Source of the DNA: Shewanella surugensis
GTDB taxonomy: Bacteria; Pseudomonadota; Gammaproteobacteria; Enterobacterales; Shewanellaceae
Reading direction: 5' to 3'
NCBI RefSeq assembly: GCF_023284005.1
Contig: NZ_JAKIKS010000028.1
Span: 1-53,592, forward strand
Length of the DNA: 53,592 bases
Shown: in pieces, positions 8,381-20,505 of the stretch
Layout: every line of letters begins with the position of its first letter
Position numbering within the stretch: position 1 is the first letter of the stretch
Translations under genes and position numbers: made by a program
Notes under the pieces: model-generated
What the model saw: only the letters and a program-made list of their open reading frames with translations
Database searches by the model: none
Told to the model about the DNA's origin: nothing

Positions 8381-9295
8381 ATGACACAAAAGAAAAGAGG
8401 CTTAGGTAAAGGGTTGGATGCATTATTAAGTACCAGTCAAGCCGTCCAACAGCGAGAAGCAGTATTCACGGGCAGTGCAGACATAGAAACATTGTTAGAT
8501 GTGAATAAAAAAGACCAAGCACATGAATTACTGATTAATCTCGATGTGGATTTATTAAGGCCGGGTCAATATCAACCTCGAAAAGATATGTCAGCTGATG
8601 CATTGGATGAATTGGCAAAATCGATAGCCAGTCAGGGCATTATTCAACCCATTGTGGTGAGAAAAGTATCAGCAACGGGTTATGAAATTATTGCAGGTGA
8701 AAGGCGCTGGCGCGCGGCCCAATTGGCTGAATTATCGAGTATCCCTTGTATTGTCAAACAAGTGGCCGATGAAGCGGCGATGTCCATTGCCCTAATTGAA
8801 AATATTCAACGAGAAGATCTTAATGCCATGGAAGAGGCGATTGCACTGCATCGGTTATTGCATGAGTTTGAATTGACCCATCAACAAATTGCCGATTCAG
8901 TCGGTAAATCGCGAGCAACAGTGTCTAATCTACTACGGTTAAATAGCTTAAATGATGCCGTTAAAAAAATGTTGGAATATGGTGATCTTGATATGGGGCA
9001 TGCTCGGGCTTTACTCGCTATTGAAGGTGATGAGCAAACTATTTTGGCAAGATTAGTTGTTTCTAAAGAACTCACCGTACGAGAAACAGAACGATTAGTG
9101 AGTAAAACCCTTTCTCCGCCTCAAAACGTCGATAAGCCCGAGAAAGATCATGATGTTTACCGTCTAGAGAACCAATTAGTGGAGCGATTAGGTGCAAAAG
9201 TATCAATTACTCATAATAAAAAAGGCAAAGGAAAATTGGTAATAAATTACCAAGATTTAGCTGAACTCGATGGAATTATCGAGAAAATTGGCTAA
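8381..9295 (+). CDS. parB: Chromosome partitioning protein ParB (Spo0J), CTP-dependent clamp
   Basis: A 304-aa centromere-binding protein. It starts with the chromosomal ParB signature KKRGLGKGLDALLS. The N-terminal CTP-binding domain carries RPGQYQPRKDM, GIIQPIVVR and the GERRWRAAQLA box (about residues 105-116), then ENIQREDLNAMEEA. The central HTH is THQQIADSVGKSRATVSNLLRL, which recognises parS. The C-terminal dimerisation part ends after GKGKLVINYQ. The ATG follows AGGGAA. I found no convincing parS site in this window. Confidence 0.96.
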   Translation: MTQKKRGLGKGLDALLSTSQAVQQREAVFTGSADIETLLDVNKKDQAHELLINLDVDLLRPGQYQPRKDMSADALDELAKSIASQGIIQPIVVRKVSATGYEIIAGERRWRAAQLAELSSIPCIVKQVADEAAMSIALIENIQREDLNAMEEAIALHRLLHEFELTHQQIADSVGKSRATVSNLLRLNSLNDAVKKMLEYGDLDMGHARALLAIEGDEQTILARLVVSKELTVRETERLVSKTLSPPQNVDKPEKDHDVYRLENQLVERLGAKVSITHNKKGKGKLVINYQDLAELDGIIEKIG

Positions 9296-9405
9296 AAAGA
9301 CCAAGTTAAAGCAATATTATGTAAATTTGTAACAATTGTTAATCTTATCATTTAGGACTTTTGACATAAATCACGTTAAAAGTCTCCAATTTTATTCAGT
9401 TAAAC

Positions 9406-9433
9406 TTGCTTTGAAGTGCCGAAACGGTATACT
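9406..9433 (+). promoter_or_regulatory. Candidate sigma70 promoter of the atp operon
   Basis: TTGCTT (9406-9411), a 16-bp spacer and TATACT (9428-9433), about 88 bp before atpI. The -10 is good and the -35 is moderate. It lies in the 225-bp parB-atpI spacer. Confidence 0.45.
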
Positions 9434-9520
9434 TTCGCAAGCTTTTTGTCCCTCGACTTTCATACGAATGTTCAACATTCGGTTATCGATAACAAAAAGT
9501 ACTAATGCGGAGGAGATAAG

Positions 9521-9904
9521 TTGAGTAAGATTTTAGCTCGTCGTGGCCGGCGATCAGCCTATAAGTTAGTGATGATGCAGGCGGCGGTAGCTGTGACTGC
9601 TTCAATTTTCTTTTTCGCGATGTGGGGAGCCCAGTTTGGTTATTCTGCTTTAGCAGGTGCTGCCATTGCTGTGCTTCCTAATTTTGTATTCGCAACCCTC
9701 GCTTTTTCCCATACGGGAGCAAGTGCGTCAGCAAAGGTCATTAAGACTTTTTACTGGGGGGAAGCGGTAAAGATGCTGTTAACGATTGTAATGTTTTCGT
9801 TGGTGTTTATTTATATAAAGGTGGTTTTTATGCCACTTTTTGTTTGTTACACATTAGCGTTGACAGTGCATTGGGCAGCTCCTTTATATTTCAAGCAAAG
9901 TTAA
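9521..9904 (+). CDS. atpI: ATP synthase protein I (AtpI)
   Basis: A 127-aa membrane protein, the first gene of the F1Fo ATP synthase operon. It is thought to help assemble the c-ring. It is basic at the N-terminus (RRGRRSAYKL) and then has four hydrophobic segments: about 18-37 (AAVAVTASIFFFAMW), 42-62, 75-97 and 102-120. The start is a TTG with a strong GGAGGAGA site, consistent with weak expression relative to the structural subunits. No other start fits. atpB follows after 12 bp. Confidence 0.9.
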   Translation: MSKILARRGRRSAYKLVMMQAAVAVTASIFFFAMWGAQFGYSALAGAAIAVLPNFVFATLAFSHTGASASAKVIKTFYWGEAVKMLLTIVMFSLVFIYIKVVFMPLFVCYTLALTVHWAAPLYFKQS

Positions 9905-9913
9905 GTGGGATGA

Positions 9914-10714
<801 letters not shown>

Positions 10715-10758
10715 GGGTAGTTGAAGATTTTATTAAACTAAATCAATTAACTAAATAA

Positions 10759-11034
<276 letters not shown>

Positions 11035-11071
11035 TAAACGCTTCTGTCTTTAATCTAAATAGGAGGCTGTT

Positions 11072-11542
11072 GTGAATTTCAACGCTACCTTAATCGGTCA
11101 GACGGTCGCCTTTATTATCTTCGTGTGGTTTTGCATGAAGTTTGTTTGGCCCCCTTTGATGAATACCATCGAAGAGCGTCAAAAAAGGATTGCTGGCGGT
11201 TTAGCTGATGCTGACCGTGCAGCAAAAGACCTAGAGTTGGCACAGGCGAAAGCCACTGATCAACTAAAAGAAGCCAAAGCTAAGGCAAATGAGATAATTG
11301 AGCAAGCGAACAAACGCAAAGCTCAAATTGTTGATGAAGCCAAAGTGGAAGCAGACGCTGAGCGCGCTAATATTATCGCTCAGGGTAAAGCAGAAATTGA
11401 AGCTGAACGTAATCGCGTGAAAGAGGATCTGCGTAAGCAGGTTGCTTCTCTAGTCATCACTGGCGCAGAGCAAATTCTTGAGCGTTCGATTGATGAAGCC
11501 GCCCATAGCGACATAGTTAATAAACTAGTCGCTGAAATTTGA
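11072..11542 (+). CDS. atpF: ATP synthase Fo subunit b
   Basis: A 156-aa peripheral stalk subunit, the same length as E. coli AtpF. An N-terminal membrane anchor ([20 protein letters not shown], then KFVWPPLM) is followed by a long charged coiled coil from about residue 30 to the end, which dimerises and contacts subunit delta. The start is a GTG with an AGGAGG site six bases upstream. Confidence 0.97.
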   Translation: MNFNATLIGQTVAFIIFVWFCMKFVWPPLMNTIEERQKRIAGGLADADRAAKDLELAQAKATDQLKEAKAKANEIIEQANKRKAQIVDEAKVEADAERANIIAQGKAEIEAERNRVKEDLRKQVASLVITGAEQILERSIDEAAHSDIVNKLVAEI

Positions 11543-11557
11543 TAAGGGAGTTGAGTT

Positions 11558-12091
11558 ATGGCTGAATTAACCACCATTGCTCGTCCTTACGCAAAGGCTG
11601 CGTTTGACTTTGCTATTGAGCAAAATGCCGTGGATAGTTGGGCAGAAATGCTTAACTTTGTGTCTTTGGTAAGTGAAAACGAAACCATACACCCATTGCT
11701 TACTGGCGTATTGTCCAGTAGTAAGCTTGCAGAACTCTTTGTCGGAGTTTGTGGTGAGCAACTCAATGAGCATGGTCAAAACCTAGTTAGGGTAATGGCT
11801 GAAAACGGTCGTTTAGAAGTACTACCTGCTGTATATCAACTTTATGTTGAGTTTCGTAATGAATGGGCGAAGGAAATAGAAGCGAATGTCGTTTCTGCAG
11901 TCGAGCTAAGTTCAGAGCAAATACAGGAGATTAGTGTTTCTTTAGAGAAACGTCTCGCACGCAAAGTTAAGCTGAATTGCAGCATAGACACCACGCTTAT
12001 CGCGGGTGTGATCATTCATGCAGGAGACCTCGTCATTGATGGCTCGGTCCGCGGTAAAATATCGCGTCTGTCTGATAAGCTGCAGTCGTAA
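11558..12091 (+). CDS. atpH: ATP synthase F1 subunit delta
   Basis: A 177-aa subunit connecting the peripheral b stalk to the top of the F1 alpha3beta3 hexamer. The N-terminal [15 protein letters not shown] is the OSCP/delta signature, and the C-terminal domain has [22 protein letters not shown] with the conserved glycine and D-G-S motif. AAGGGAG precedes the ATG. The neighbouring genes are within 15 bp on both sides. Confidence 0.97.
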   Translation: MAELTTIARPYAKAAFDFAIEQNAVDSWAEMLNFVSLVSENETIHPLLTGVLSSSKLAELFVGVCGEQLNEHGQNLVRVMAENGRLEVLPAVYQLYVEFRNEWAKEIEANVVSAVELSSEQIQEISVSLEKRLARKVKLNCSIDTTLIAGVIIHAGDLVIDGSVRGKISRLSDKLQS

Positions 12092-12105
12092 TTGGGAGTT
12101 TGAGC

Positions 12106-13647
12106 ATGCAACTGAATTCCACTGAAATCAGCGATCTGATTAAACAGCGGATCGAGCAGTTTGAAGTCGTTAGTGAAGCTCGCAACGAAGGTACTATCGT
12201 TGCAGTAAGTGACGGCATTATCCGCATCAACGGCCTAGCCGATGTGATGCAGGGTGAGATGATCGAACTGCCTGGTAACCGTTTTGCTATCGCGTTGAAC
12301 TTAGAACGCGACAGTGTCGGTGCCGTCGTAATGGGCCCTTATGCCACATTGGCAGAGGGTGACAAAGTTAAAACCACGGGGCGTATTCTTGAAGTCCCCG
12401 TTGGTCGTGGTCTACTGGGCCGCGTCGTTAATACGTTAGGTGCACCTATCGATGGAAAAGGACCTGTTGAACATGACGGTTTCTCTCCTGTTGAAGTGAT
12501 AGCCCCAGGTGTTATTGAACGTAAATCAGTATCACAACCTGTTCAAACAGGCTATAAAACCGTTGATTCCATGATCCCAATTGGTCGTGGTCAACGTGAA
12601 TTAATCATCGGTGACCGTCAGACGGGTAAGTCTGCCTTGGCGATCGATGCCATCATTAACCAGAAAGATTCTGGCATTAAGTGTGTCTATGTCGCGATTG
12701 GGCAAAAAGCCTCTACCATCGCTAACGTAGTTCGCAAGCTAGAAGAGCACGGCGCATTGGCGAATACCATTGTGGTTGTGGCAACGGCGTCTGAAGCAGC
12801 TGCATTGCAGTTCTTAGCACCGTATTCTGGTTGCTCAATGGGTGAATACTTCCGCGATCGCGGTGAAGATGCGTTAATCGTATTTGATGATTTGTCTAAG
12901 CAAGCCGTTGCTTATCGTCAAATTTCATTACTATTGAAGCGTCCTCCTGGACGTGAAGCCTATCCTGGTGATGTTTTCTATCTACATTCTCGTTTACTTG
13001 AGCGTGCATCACGCGTCAATGAAGCGTATGTAGAGAAGTTCACTAAGGGTGAAGTAAAAGGTAAAACCGGTTCTTTGACCGCGCTACCGATTATTGAAAC
13101 CCAAGGCGGTGATGTTTCGGCATTCGTACCGACCAACGTAATTTCGATTACCGATGGTCAAATCTTCCTTGAAACAGATTTGTTTAACTCAGGCCTACGT
13201 CCTGCTGTTAACCCAGGAATCTCTGTTTCACGTGTAGGTGGTGCGGCGCAGAGTAAGATCATTAAGAAATTGTCTGGTGGTATTCGTACTGCACTAGCAC
13301 AGTATCGAGAGCTTGCAGCCTTCTCACAGTTCGCATCTGATCTTGATGATGCAACACGTGCTCAACTAGAGCATGGTGAGCGTGTTACCGAATTAATGAA
13401 ACAAAAGCAATATGCACCAATGAGTGTAGCCTGTCAGGCTGTGGCGATTTTCGCTGCCGAGAAAGGTTACCTACAAAGTGTTGAGCTGAATAAAGTCGGT
13501 GATTTCGAAGCATCTTTGCTCTCGTTCATGAACAGCGAGCATGCTGACCTAATGAAGAACATCAACGAAACAGGCAGCTATAATGCCGACATCGAAGGTG
13601 AACTGAAGGCTGGCCTCGACACGTTCGTAGCAACCCAAACCTGGTAA
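12106..13647 (+). CDS. atpA: ATP synthase F1 subunit alpha
   Basis: A 513-aa regulatory nucleotide-binding subunit of F1, equal in length to E. coli AtpA. It begins [19 protein letters not shown]. Walker A is GDRQTGKSA (about 169-177), and the ATP-synthase signature [17 protein letters not shown] follows in the second half. I use the ATG at 12106 with GGGAGTT upstream. An in-frame TTG six bases earlier is not needed and does not match the family start. Confidence 0.98.
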   Translation: MQLNSTEISDLIKQRIEQFEVVSEARNEGTIVAVSDGIIRINGLADVMQGEMIELPGNRFAIALNLERDSVGAVVMGPYATLAEGDKVKTTGRILEVPVGRGLLGRVVNTLGAPIDGKGPVEHDGFSPVEVIAPGVIERKSVSQPVQTGYKTVDSMIPIGRGQRELIIGDRQTGKSALAIDAIINQKDSGIKCVYVAIGQKASTIANVVRKLEEHGALANTIVVVATASEAAALQFLAPYSGCSMGEYFRDRGEDALIVFDDLSKQAVAYRQISLLLKRPPGREAYPGDVFYLHSRLLERASRVNEAYVEKFTKGEVKGKTGSLTALPIIETQGGDVSAFVPTNVISITDGQIFLETDLFNSGLRPAVNPGISVSRVGGAAQSKIIKKLSGGIRTALAQYRELAAFSQFASDLDDATRAQLEHGERVTELMKQKQYAPMSVACQAVAIFAAEKGYLQSVELNKVGDFEASLLSFMNSEHADLMKNINETGSYNADIEGELKAGLDTFVATQTW

Positions 13648-13655
13648 TGACAAAT

Positions 13656-13675
13656 GAGGTGTCTTAAGGCACCTC
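13656..13675 (+). other. Perfect hairpin in atpA-atpG spacer
   Basis: Eight paired bases (GAGGTGTC with GGCACCTC, one G-T pair) close a TTAA loop, with no T tract after it. It lies between the atpA stop and the atpG ribosome site. It is more likely an mRNA-stability or processing element than a terminator. Confidence 0.6.
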
Positions 13676-13697
13676 TGGTCCAGATTGGAGAGTAAAG

Positions 13698-14558
13698 ATG
13701 GCCGGCGCTAAAGAGATTAAAAGTAAGATCGCGAGTGTTCAAAACACTCAGAAGATCACTTCCGCCATGGAAATGGTGGCAGCTAGCAAGATGCGCAAAG
13801 CGCAAGATCGCATGGCTGCAAGTCGTCCATATGCGGAAACGATGCGTAAGGTGATTGGTCACGTGGCGCAAGGTTCTCTCGAATATAAACACCCCTATTT
13901 AGAGGTGAGAGATGCTAAGCGGGTGGGCTACATTGTAGTGTCTACCGACCGTGGTCTTTGTGGTGGTCTGAACGTTAACCTGTTTAAAAAGGTTATGACA
14001 GACATGAAAAATTGGCAAGAGCAACAGGTAGAATTTGATTTCTGCCCTATTGGTGCTCGTAGTGTCCTATTTTTCAAAAGCTTTGGCGGTAACGTACCAG
14101 CACAAGCTTCAGGTTTAGGTGATGCACCTAAACTCGAGGATTTGATTGGTTCGGTACGCGTGATGCTAGAAGCTTACAATGAAGGCAAGCTGGATCGTTT
14201 GTATATTGTGTATAACAAATTCGTTAACACCATGTCGCAAGCGCCTGTGATCGAGCAACTGCTACCTTTGCCGAAGTCAGATCATGATGAGCGTGCTCAT
14301 CATTGGGATTACATTTACGAACCGGATCCAAAAGCACTTTTGGATACCTTATTAGTGCGCTATGTGGAATCTCAAGTTTATCAAGGTGTTGTCGAAAATA
14401 TTGCGTCTGAACAGGCTGCCCGTATGGTAGCAATGAAGTCTGCAACCGATAATGCGGGTGATATGATTAATGACTTGCAACTGGTTTATAACAAGGCTCG
14501 ACAAGCAGCGATTACGCAAGAATTGTCGGAAATTGTTTCAGGTGCATCAGCGGTTTAG
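13698..14558 (+). CDS. atpG: ATP synthase F1 subunit gamma
   Basis: A 286-aa central rotor shaft of F1. The N-terminal helix carries [20 protein letters not shown] and [12 protein letters not shown], the part inserted in the alpha/beta barrel. The Rossmann-like middle domain includes [12 protein letters not shown], and the C-terminal helix ends [15 protein letters not shown], the family signature. TTGGAGAG precedes the ATG. Length and both terminal helices are intact. Confidence 0.98.
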   Translation: MAGAKEIKSKIASVQNTQKITSAMEMVAASKMRKAQDRMAASRPYAETMRKVIGHVAQGSLEYKHPYLEVRDAKRVGYIVVSTDRGLCGGLNVNLFKKVMTDMKNWQEQQVEFDFCPIGARSVLFFKSFGGNVPAQASGLGDAPKLEDLIGSVRVMLEAYNEGKLDRLYIVYNKFVNTMSQAPVIEQLLPLPKSDHDERAHHWDYIYEPDPKALLDTLLVRYVESQVYQGVVENIASEQAARMVAMKSATDNAGDMINDLQLVYNKARQAAITQELSEIVSGASAV

Positions 14559-14563
14559 GCTAG

Positions 14564-15982
<1,419 letters not shown>

Positions 15983-16021
15983 CTCGCCTTGGGCCAGTTT
16001 AATAGCAGACAGGGTGATGGC

Positions 16022-16441
16022 ATGACAATACGTCTTGATGTTGTGAGTGCAGAAAGCAGCATCTTCGGAGATCAGGTACTGAGTTTACAAGTAACTGGTG
16101 GCGAAGGTGAACTAGGTATTAAGCTAGGTCATGCGCCTTTGCTGACAAGCATTAGACCTGGCATGGTACGTATCGCTAAGCTCGATAGTAAAGAAGAAGT
16201 GTTTTATCTTTCAGGCGGCTTGCTTGAAGTTCAACCAACTTCTGTTGCTATCATGGCAGATGTGGTCATGCGTGCTGATGATATTGATGAAAAAGCCGCT
16301 GAAGAAGCCAAGCGTCATGCAGAGGCCAGTATGGCTAATGCTGGAGCTGACTTCAATTATGCCGCTGCGGCAACCGAGTTAGCGCAAGCTATTGCTCAAT
16401 TGCGCGTCGTTGATACCATCAAGAAAAGCCTAGGTAGATAA
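16022..16441 (+). CDS. atpC: ATP synthase F1 subunit epsilon
   Basis: A 139-aa regulatory subunit of the central stalk. The N-terminal beta sandwich includes [38 protein letters not shown] and [12 protein letters not shown]. The C-terminal helical pair is [20 protein letters not shown] chose the ATG at 16022, with AGGGTGA upstream, because it gives exactly the family start [11 protein letters not shown] and the E. coli length. A TTG at 15989 would add 11 unrelated residues. It is the last gene of the operon, followed by a strong terminator. Confidence 0.96.
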   Translation: MTIRLDVVSAESSIFGDQVLSLQVTGGEGELGIKLGHAPLLTSIRPGMVRIAKLDSKEEVFYLSGGLLEVQPTSVAIMADVVMRADDIDEKAAEEAKRHAEASMANAGADFNYAAAATELAQAIAQLRVVDTIKKSLGR

Positions 16442-16494
16442 GGTTATTCTTCACTGACAATGTTTGATATAGCAGTGTGATTTACCTGCTTAAT

Positions 16495-16522
16495 AAAAAA
16501 GGCGCCTGATGGCGCCTTTTTT
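16495..16522 (+). terminator. Rho-independent terminator of the atp operon
   Basis: AAAAAA, GGCGCC, a TGAT loop, GGCGCC, TTTTTT. It is a perfect six-pair GC stem flanked by A and T tracts, 53 bp past the atpC stop, so it can also work in the reverse direction. Confidence 0.95.
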
Positions 16523-16657
16523 GTGTTCTATATTTCTTATTATTTCCTTATTCGTATAAAAAAGGAGTGTTGTTTATAACGGCTCTTTTTGTTATTGGCT
16601 TACGTGATGATTATCTTGTAGTATTTGTGATTGTCAGTCGTCTTTGAGGGAGCAGTA

Positions 16658-18841
16658 GTGCAAGTTGAATGCAATTGGGTGCAGTTAGGTGATTTCAAAC
16701 TCGATATACAGCAACATATTTTATATTGTAATGACACTGAGCTTTCCGTTGAGCCTAAGGTCCTCCAACTCTTATTATATCTTTATCAGCAACAGCCGCG
16801 TTATGTCACTCTGCAAGAGCTGCATGATAATGTGTGGTCCGATAGAGTCGTCTCTGATACTGCGGTCCGCAGCGCCATTAAAAAGCTCCGTACGCTGTTT
16901 AATGATACCGATCTTAATACCCCTCAATATATTAAATCGGTGCCTAAAAGAGGCTATAAACTTGTCTGTCATATCGAAGTGCATCCTAGTGATAATCAAG
17001 AACAAGCTATGCCCGTTAAAAGTGAGGCTGAGTCGAAAGCGTTCCATACAATAGCGGTTAATCGGACAGGCTTAAGGCAGTGGACACCTTGGTATTATAT
17101 CGCGTTGGCGGTAGTTATATTGATGATCACATTGTCTATTTTCAGCGCTAAGCAGCTTATTTCAAAAGCAATACCGTCTGAGAATATCATTGGTTTGACG
17201 TCAGTATCACCATTTCCAGGAGAGAAGTTCACGCTTGAAGTGAGTAGTGATGATAAGTTGATTGCGTTTACGGGCAAGCTTGCAAGTGAACAAGATAATC
17301 AAGTTTACCTACTCGATAAACAAAGCGGTCAGGTTAGTCAGCTGACCTATGATGCCAGTAATGCCACCTTTTTATCCTTTGCAAAAAATAATAGCCAGAT
17401 TATTTATACCGATCTTATTGCGGGTGCCTGCTCACTCAAAAGGGTGTATTTGGATGGACAAAAGTCTGAGTTAACCCCATTATTGACCTCGTTTCATTTT
17501 ATTGGTGATGTGCATATAGGGCAGGCTGAAGATGAAGTCATCGTATTATTGGCAAAAACACTCACTGATACGCCTATGTATTATCGTTTAAACCTCGATT
17601 CCTTAGCATTAAGTTTACTGTTATCGACCAGTAATACAGGCGAAAACTTTTTGATGGCTAAACTCTCTCCTGATAAGCAGAAAATTGCCGCGATAAAAGA
17701 ATTGAATAACAAGCAAATTGAGTTAAGTGTGATTGATTTAACCTCTAAGCGGCAGCTTTTAAACAAAGTATTACCTCATTCAACACCACGATTAGATTGG
17801 AAGAGTGATACCGAGCTATTGCTGTTATATCCCAATAAATTAGTGTTGTTGGATCTCACTTCTCAGACAGAAGAGACACTATTAGTCGACGCTGAGAGTC
17901 GATTTTCTTGGCTAAGTGCAAGTAAAAACAAATTAACCCTATTGCAGCAAGACTTGTCACGTAAAACGCAATTTTATGTAGAAGAAAGCCTAGAACCCGC
18001 ACAAACTTGTGCCCTAGATATGTGCTATCAACATGATTTCTTAAATATTGAGGGGGGGGTGAGTTCGGTTTTTTATGCCGATGCACAGTACAAGTGGATC
18101 ACCACCAAGTTTGGGGAAACCAATGAGTTGGCTTTATATGATGAAGCCGCACATACCAAGCAGGCCTTTTTTATTGGGAGTGATGAGATTGAGATCCTGC
18201 AATATTCAGTGGAACAATCTGCTCTACTCGTCAAACTAGCTAACCGATTAGCAATATTAAGATTGAATGCCGCTGCTGGACAGGATATAGAGGGACAACG
18301 TGAACAACAGCAAGCAACACTGACTTATTTAACGGCGCGACATCAAGTGGTCAGCGATGCCATTTTTGTCGTAGCGGAAGAGGGGGGCTATGTTTTTTAT
18401 GGTGAGCGGATCGGCGGGCATTGGCAAATACAAAAGCTTGATTTAACCAATATGCAAACAGACGTGTTTATACAAGATTATCGATCCATTCGTTCCACCC
18501 GTGATGGGTATGTGTTAGCGAATGAGTCGGGTTGGCTATTTACCATGGCTAATCATCAAAAAACCATTATGCCACTTAATAAGCAAATTAATTTTACTGA
18601 CATCACTCGTTGGTATGTCAGAGGAACCATGGTGCTTTGGAGTGATTTTGATTATCGCTTTAGCTATATACATGAGTTTAATTTACTGAGTAAGCAGCAC
18701 CAAATACGCAAGGCTCGCTTCTATCACCTCTTTCCTCGTATCGCATTATCTCCCGTAGATAATAAGTTACTTTATCGTTCAAATACAATTGAACATAATG
18801 AAATTAAAGAACTTATATTTGATACCAATTTGGATAAATAA
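16658..18841 (+). CDS. CadC/ToxR-type membrane-anchored transcription regulator with beta-propeller-like sensor
   Basis: A one-component regulator of about 727 aa. Residues ~5-105 form an OmpR-type winged helix (LSVEPKVLQLLLYLYQQQ; DNVWSDRVVSDTAVRSAIKK; TPQYIKSVPKRGYKL). A single membrane helix follows near 145-166 (YIALAVVILMITLSIFSA), then a large periplasmic domain with repeated S-x-D-x-K/Q-I-A-F/Y strands resembling TolB or WD-type propellers. The GTG at 16658 has GAGGGAG upstream. A TTG at 16631 is in frame but lacks a site and would add nine residues. It faces the export genes at 19245-23651 and probably controls them. The signal sensed is unknown. Confidence 0.85.
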   Translation: MQVECNWVQLGDFKLDIQQHILYCNDTELSVEPKVLQLLLYLYQQQPRYVTLQELHDNVWSDRVVSDTAVRSAIKKLRTLFNDTDLNTPQYIKSVPKRGYKLVCHIEVHPSDNQEQAMPVKSEAESKAFHTIAVNRTGLRQWTPWYYIALAVVILMITLSIFSAKQLISKAIPSENIIGLTSVSPFPGEKFTLEVSSDDKLIAFTGKLASEQDNQVYLLDKQSGQVSQLTYDASNATFLSFAKNNSQIIYTDLIAGACSLKRVYLDGQKSELTPLLTSFHFIGDVHIGQAEDEVIVLLAKTLTDTPMYYRLNLDSLALSLLLSTSNTGENFLMAKLSPDKQKIAAIKELNNKQIELSVIDLTSKRQLLNKVLPHSTPRLDWKSDTELLLLYPNKLVLLDLTSQTEETLLVDAESRFSWLSASKNKLTLLQQDLSRKTQFYVEESLEPAQTCALDMCYQHDFLNIEGGVSSVFYADAQYKWITTKFGETNELALYDEAAHTKQAFFIGSDEIEILQYSVEQSALLVKLANRLAILRLNAAAGQDIEGQREQQQATLTYLTARHQVVSDAIFVVAEEGGYVFYGERIGGHWQIQKLDLTNMQTDVFIQDYRSIRSTRDGYVLANESGWLFTMANHQKTIMPLNKQINFTDITRWYVRGTMVLWSDFDYRFSYIHEFNLLSKQHQIRKARFYHLFPRIALSPVDNKLLYRSNTIEHNEIKELIFDTNLDK

Positions 18842-19244
18842 ATAAATATGTATTCAGCGAGAATTCAAAGCACGGTGGATAAGGCGGATACTTGAAGCTA
18901 ATAGTTGTTCTATATCAAGAGTAGCCAACGCAGTATAACGTGCTTTGAAACTCGCACAAAGTGAGTCTCTCAGCCATTCCACTTCTACGTTTCATGAACT
19001 CACAAGGGAACAACCATTCTGTCATTCATGGGCCTTGAATTGAAATACCTGAGAGTCTCTGAATTGAATGTTTACTTATTCAAGTTGGTATTAGTTTCTT
19101 ATTCTCCATGTTAAAGAATCGCTTTGGTTATAGTTTAGTTATAGCCTAAAAAGTGGAATATCTTCATAGTGCAATGGCTCAGAACATTGGGCTAAGTACA
19201 CTATCAGTGTGCTTTATTATTTTAAGCACTTGTAGGAATAATCG
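18842..19244. other. Structured intergenic region before the export operon
   Basis: About 400 bases without a gene. The left part holds nested inverted repeats (18864-18949). Further right, GAGTCTCTCAG (18963-18973) is mirrored imperfectly by CTGAGAGTCTC (about 19049-19059). The composite layout resembles a mobile or dispersed intergenic repeat, which I associate from memory with Shewanella genomes, but I cannot confirm its copy number. The export operon promoter should lie near its right end. Confidence 0.5.
18864..18949. repeat. Nested inverted-repeat element
   Basis: The outer arms TTCAAAGCACG (18864-18874) and CGTGCTTTGAA (18939-18949) are a perfect 11-bp inverted repeat. The inner arms CTTGA (18891-18895) and TCAAG (18915-18919) are nested inside them. 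The transcript could fold into a branched hairpin. There is no open frame across it. Confidence 0.7.
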
Positions 19245-20471
19245 ATGAGATGGATAACGCAAAAAACCGTTTTTAGTGGTTTAATATTGACGTCTGCAAT
19301 GCTAATTATTGCTGGCTGGCTATTAGGCTTTTCCGGTAATAAGGATTATATCGCTGCCAATAGTATTAATATTAGTCAAGTTCAGAGTGGCGACTTTGCT
19401 CAAGAGGTGACTGGCTATGGGACATTGCAATCTTTATATCAACGCTCTATTACTGCAACGACTACCGCAGTGGTCGACAGCATACATTTAAAACCCGGCG
19501 CTGTCGTTGAAGCTAATACCTTAATCATCACGCTTAAAAATACGCAATTAGAAGTCGCGCTGCAACAAGCCTTAGGTGAGCTTAAAAACAGTAAAACCCA
19601 AAAGCGTAAACTCATTCTAGAACAGCAACGTGAAGTATTAGCGCAGCAATCTGAATTATCAGAATATCAAGCCAATGCCGAGATGGCGAGCTTGCAAGCC
19701 GAGGCAGAAGCCCCCTTGGCAAAGCTCGGGGTAATTTCAGCGGTGGAGGCCAAAAAAGGCCGCTTACAAGCCAAACAACTTCAGCAAAAACTGGTCTTCG
19801 AATTGCAAAAACTCGATAAACTCAAACAAGCCCATAAAGAATATTTATCGATTCAAGATGAAGTGATTTTGCAAGCACAGGCCAGTTTTAACAATGCCAA
19901 ATATCAACTCGATCAACTCGTGGTCAAGGCGGGCATTAAAGGGGTATTGCAAAGCTTGCCTGTGAGCTTAGGCCAAAGTGTCAACTTAGGCGATAAGTTG
20001 GCTCATGTCGGCAGCTTGTCAGCATTAATCGCTGAAATCAGTGTGCCGCAAATGTTGGCCAATTTAGTGCAATTAAATGGCTTGGCTGAAATTGATACTC
20101 GTCACGGTTTGGTGGAAGGTAAAATTATTCGTATCGCGCCAGTGGTGGAAAATGGCGCAGTACGAGTCGATATTCAATTACCGGAAGACTTAAGCAGTGA
20201 TATTCGTCCACTGCAAATGGTGGATGCGGTTATTTTCGGTCAATCTCGGTTACAAGTAAGCTTTATTGATACTCCACAAGGGGTCAATGAGAACAGTGTG
20301 CAATCCATCTTCAAACTGGTGAGCGAAGATGAAGGGGTGTTGACTGAGGTTAAATTTGGCCAAATATCCGGTAAGCGTATCGAAGTGATTTCAGGGTTAA
20401 TACCCGGCGATAAAGTGGTGGTTGCAGGTATTGATCCATCTGATGCCACCCAAATCCAATTAACTTATTAA
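19245..20471 (+). CDS. Periplasmic adaptor (membrane-fusion) protein of ABC exporter, MacA/HlyD-like
   Basis: A 408-aa inner-membrane-anchored adaptor. The N-terminal helix at about 11-29 (SGLILTSAMLIIAGWLLG) is followed by a split biotinyl-lipoyl-like region (TAVVDSIHLKPGAVVEANT). An alpha-helical hairpin rich in Q/E/K spans about 100-205, and a beta-barrel and membrane-proximal end includes ISGLIPGDKVVVAGID. In MacAB-type systems the adaptor links the inner-membrane permease to an outer-membrane channel. No TolC homologue is nearby. The ATPase gene follows after 34 bp, and the three genes form an operon. The substrate is unknown: a peptide, lipid or toxic compound is possible. Confidence 0.88.
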   Translation: MRWITQKTVFSGLILTSAMLIIAGWLLGFSGNKDYIAANSINISQVQSGDFAQEVTGYGTLQSLYQRSITATTTAVVDSIHLKPGAVVEANTLIITLKNTQLEVALQQALGELKNSKTQKRKLILEQQREVLAQQSELSEYQANAEMASLQAEAEAPLAKLGVISAVEAKKGRLQAKQLQQKLVFELQKLDKLKQAHKEYLSIQDEVILQAQASFNNAKYQLDQLVVKAGIKGVLQSLPVSLGQSVNLGDKLAHVGSLSALIAEISVPQMLANLVQLNGLAEIDTRHGLVEGKIIRIAPVVENGAVRVDIQLPEDLSSDIRPLQMVDAVIFGQSRLQVSFIDTPQGVNENSVQSIFKLVSEDEGVLTEVKFGQISGKRIEVISGLIPGDKVVVAGIDPSDATQIQLTY

Positions 20472-20505
20472 GCTCAGCATGAAGAATAAGAACAGGAGTA
20501 TAAAG

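Noticed and set aside
9336..9524. 62-codon frame between parB and atpI
   Set aside because: No ribosome site and no family resemblance. It overlaps the likely atp promoter and the atpI ribosome site.
13224..13239. parS-like sequence TGTTTCACGTGTAGGT inside atpA
   Set aside because: Only the left half and centre match the parS consensus. The bases encode conserved residues (SVSRVGG) of the alpha subunit, so chance is the better explanation.
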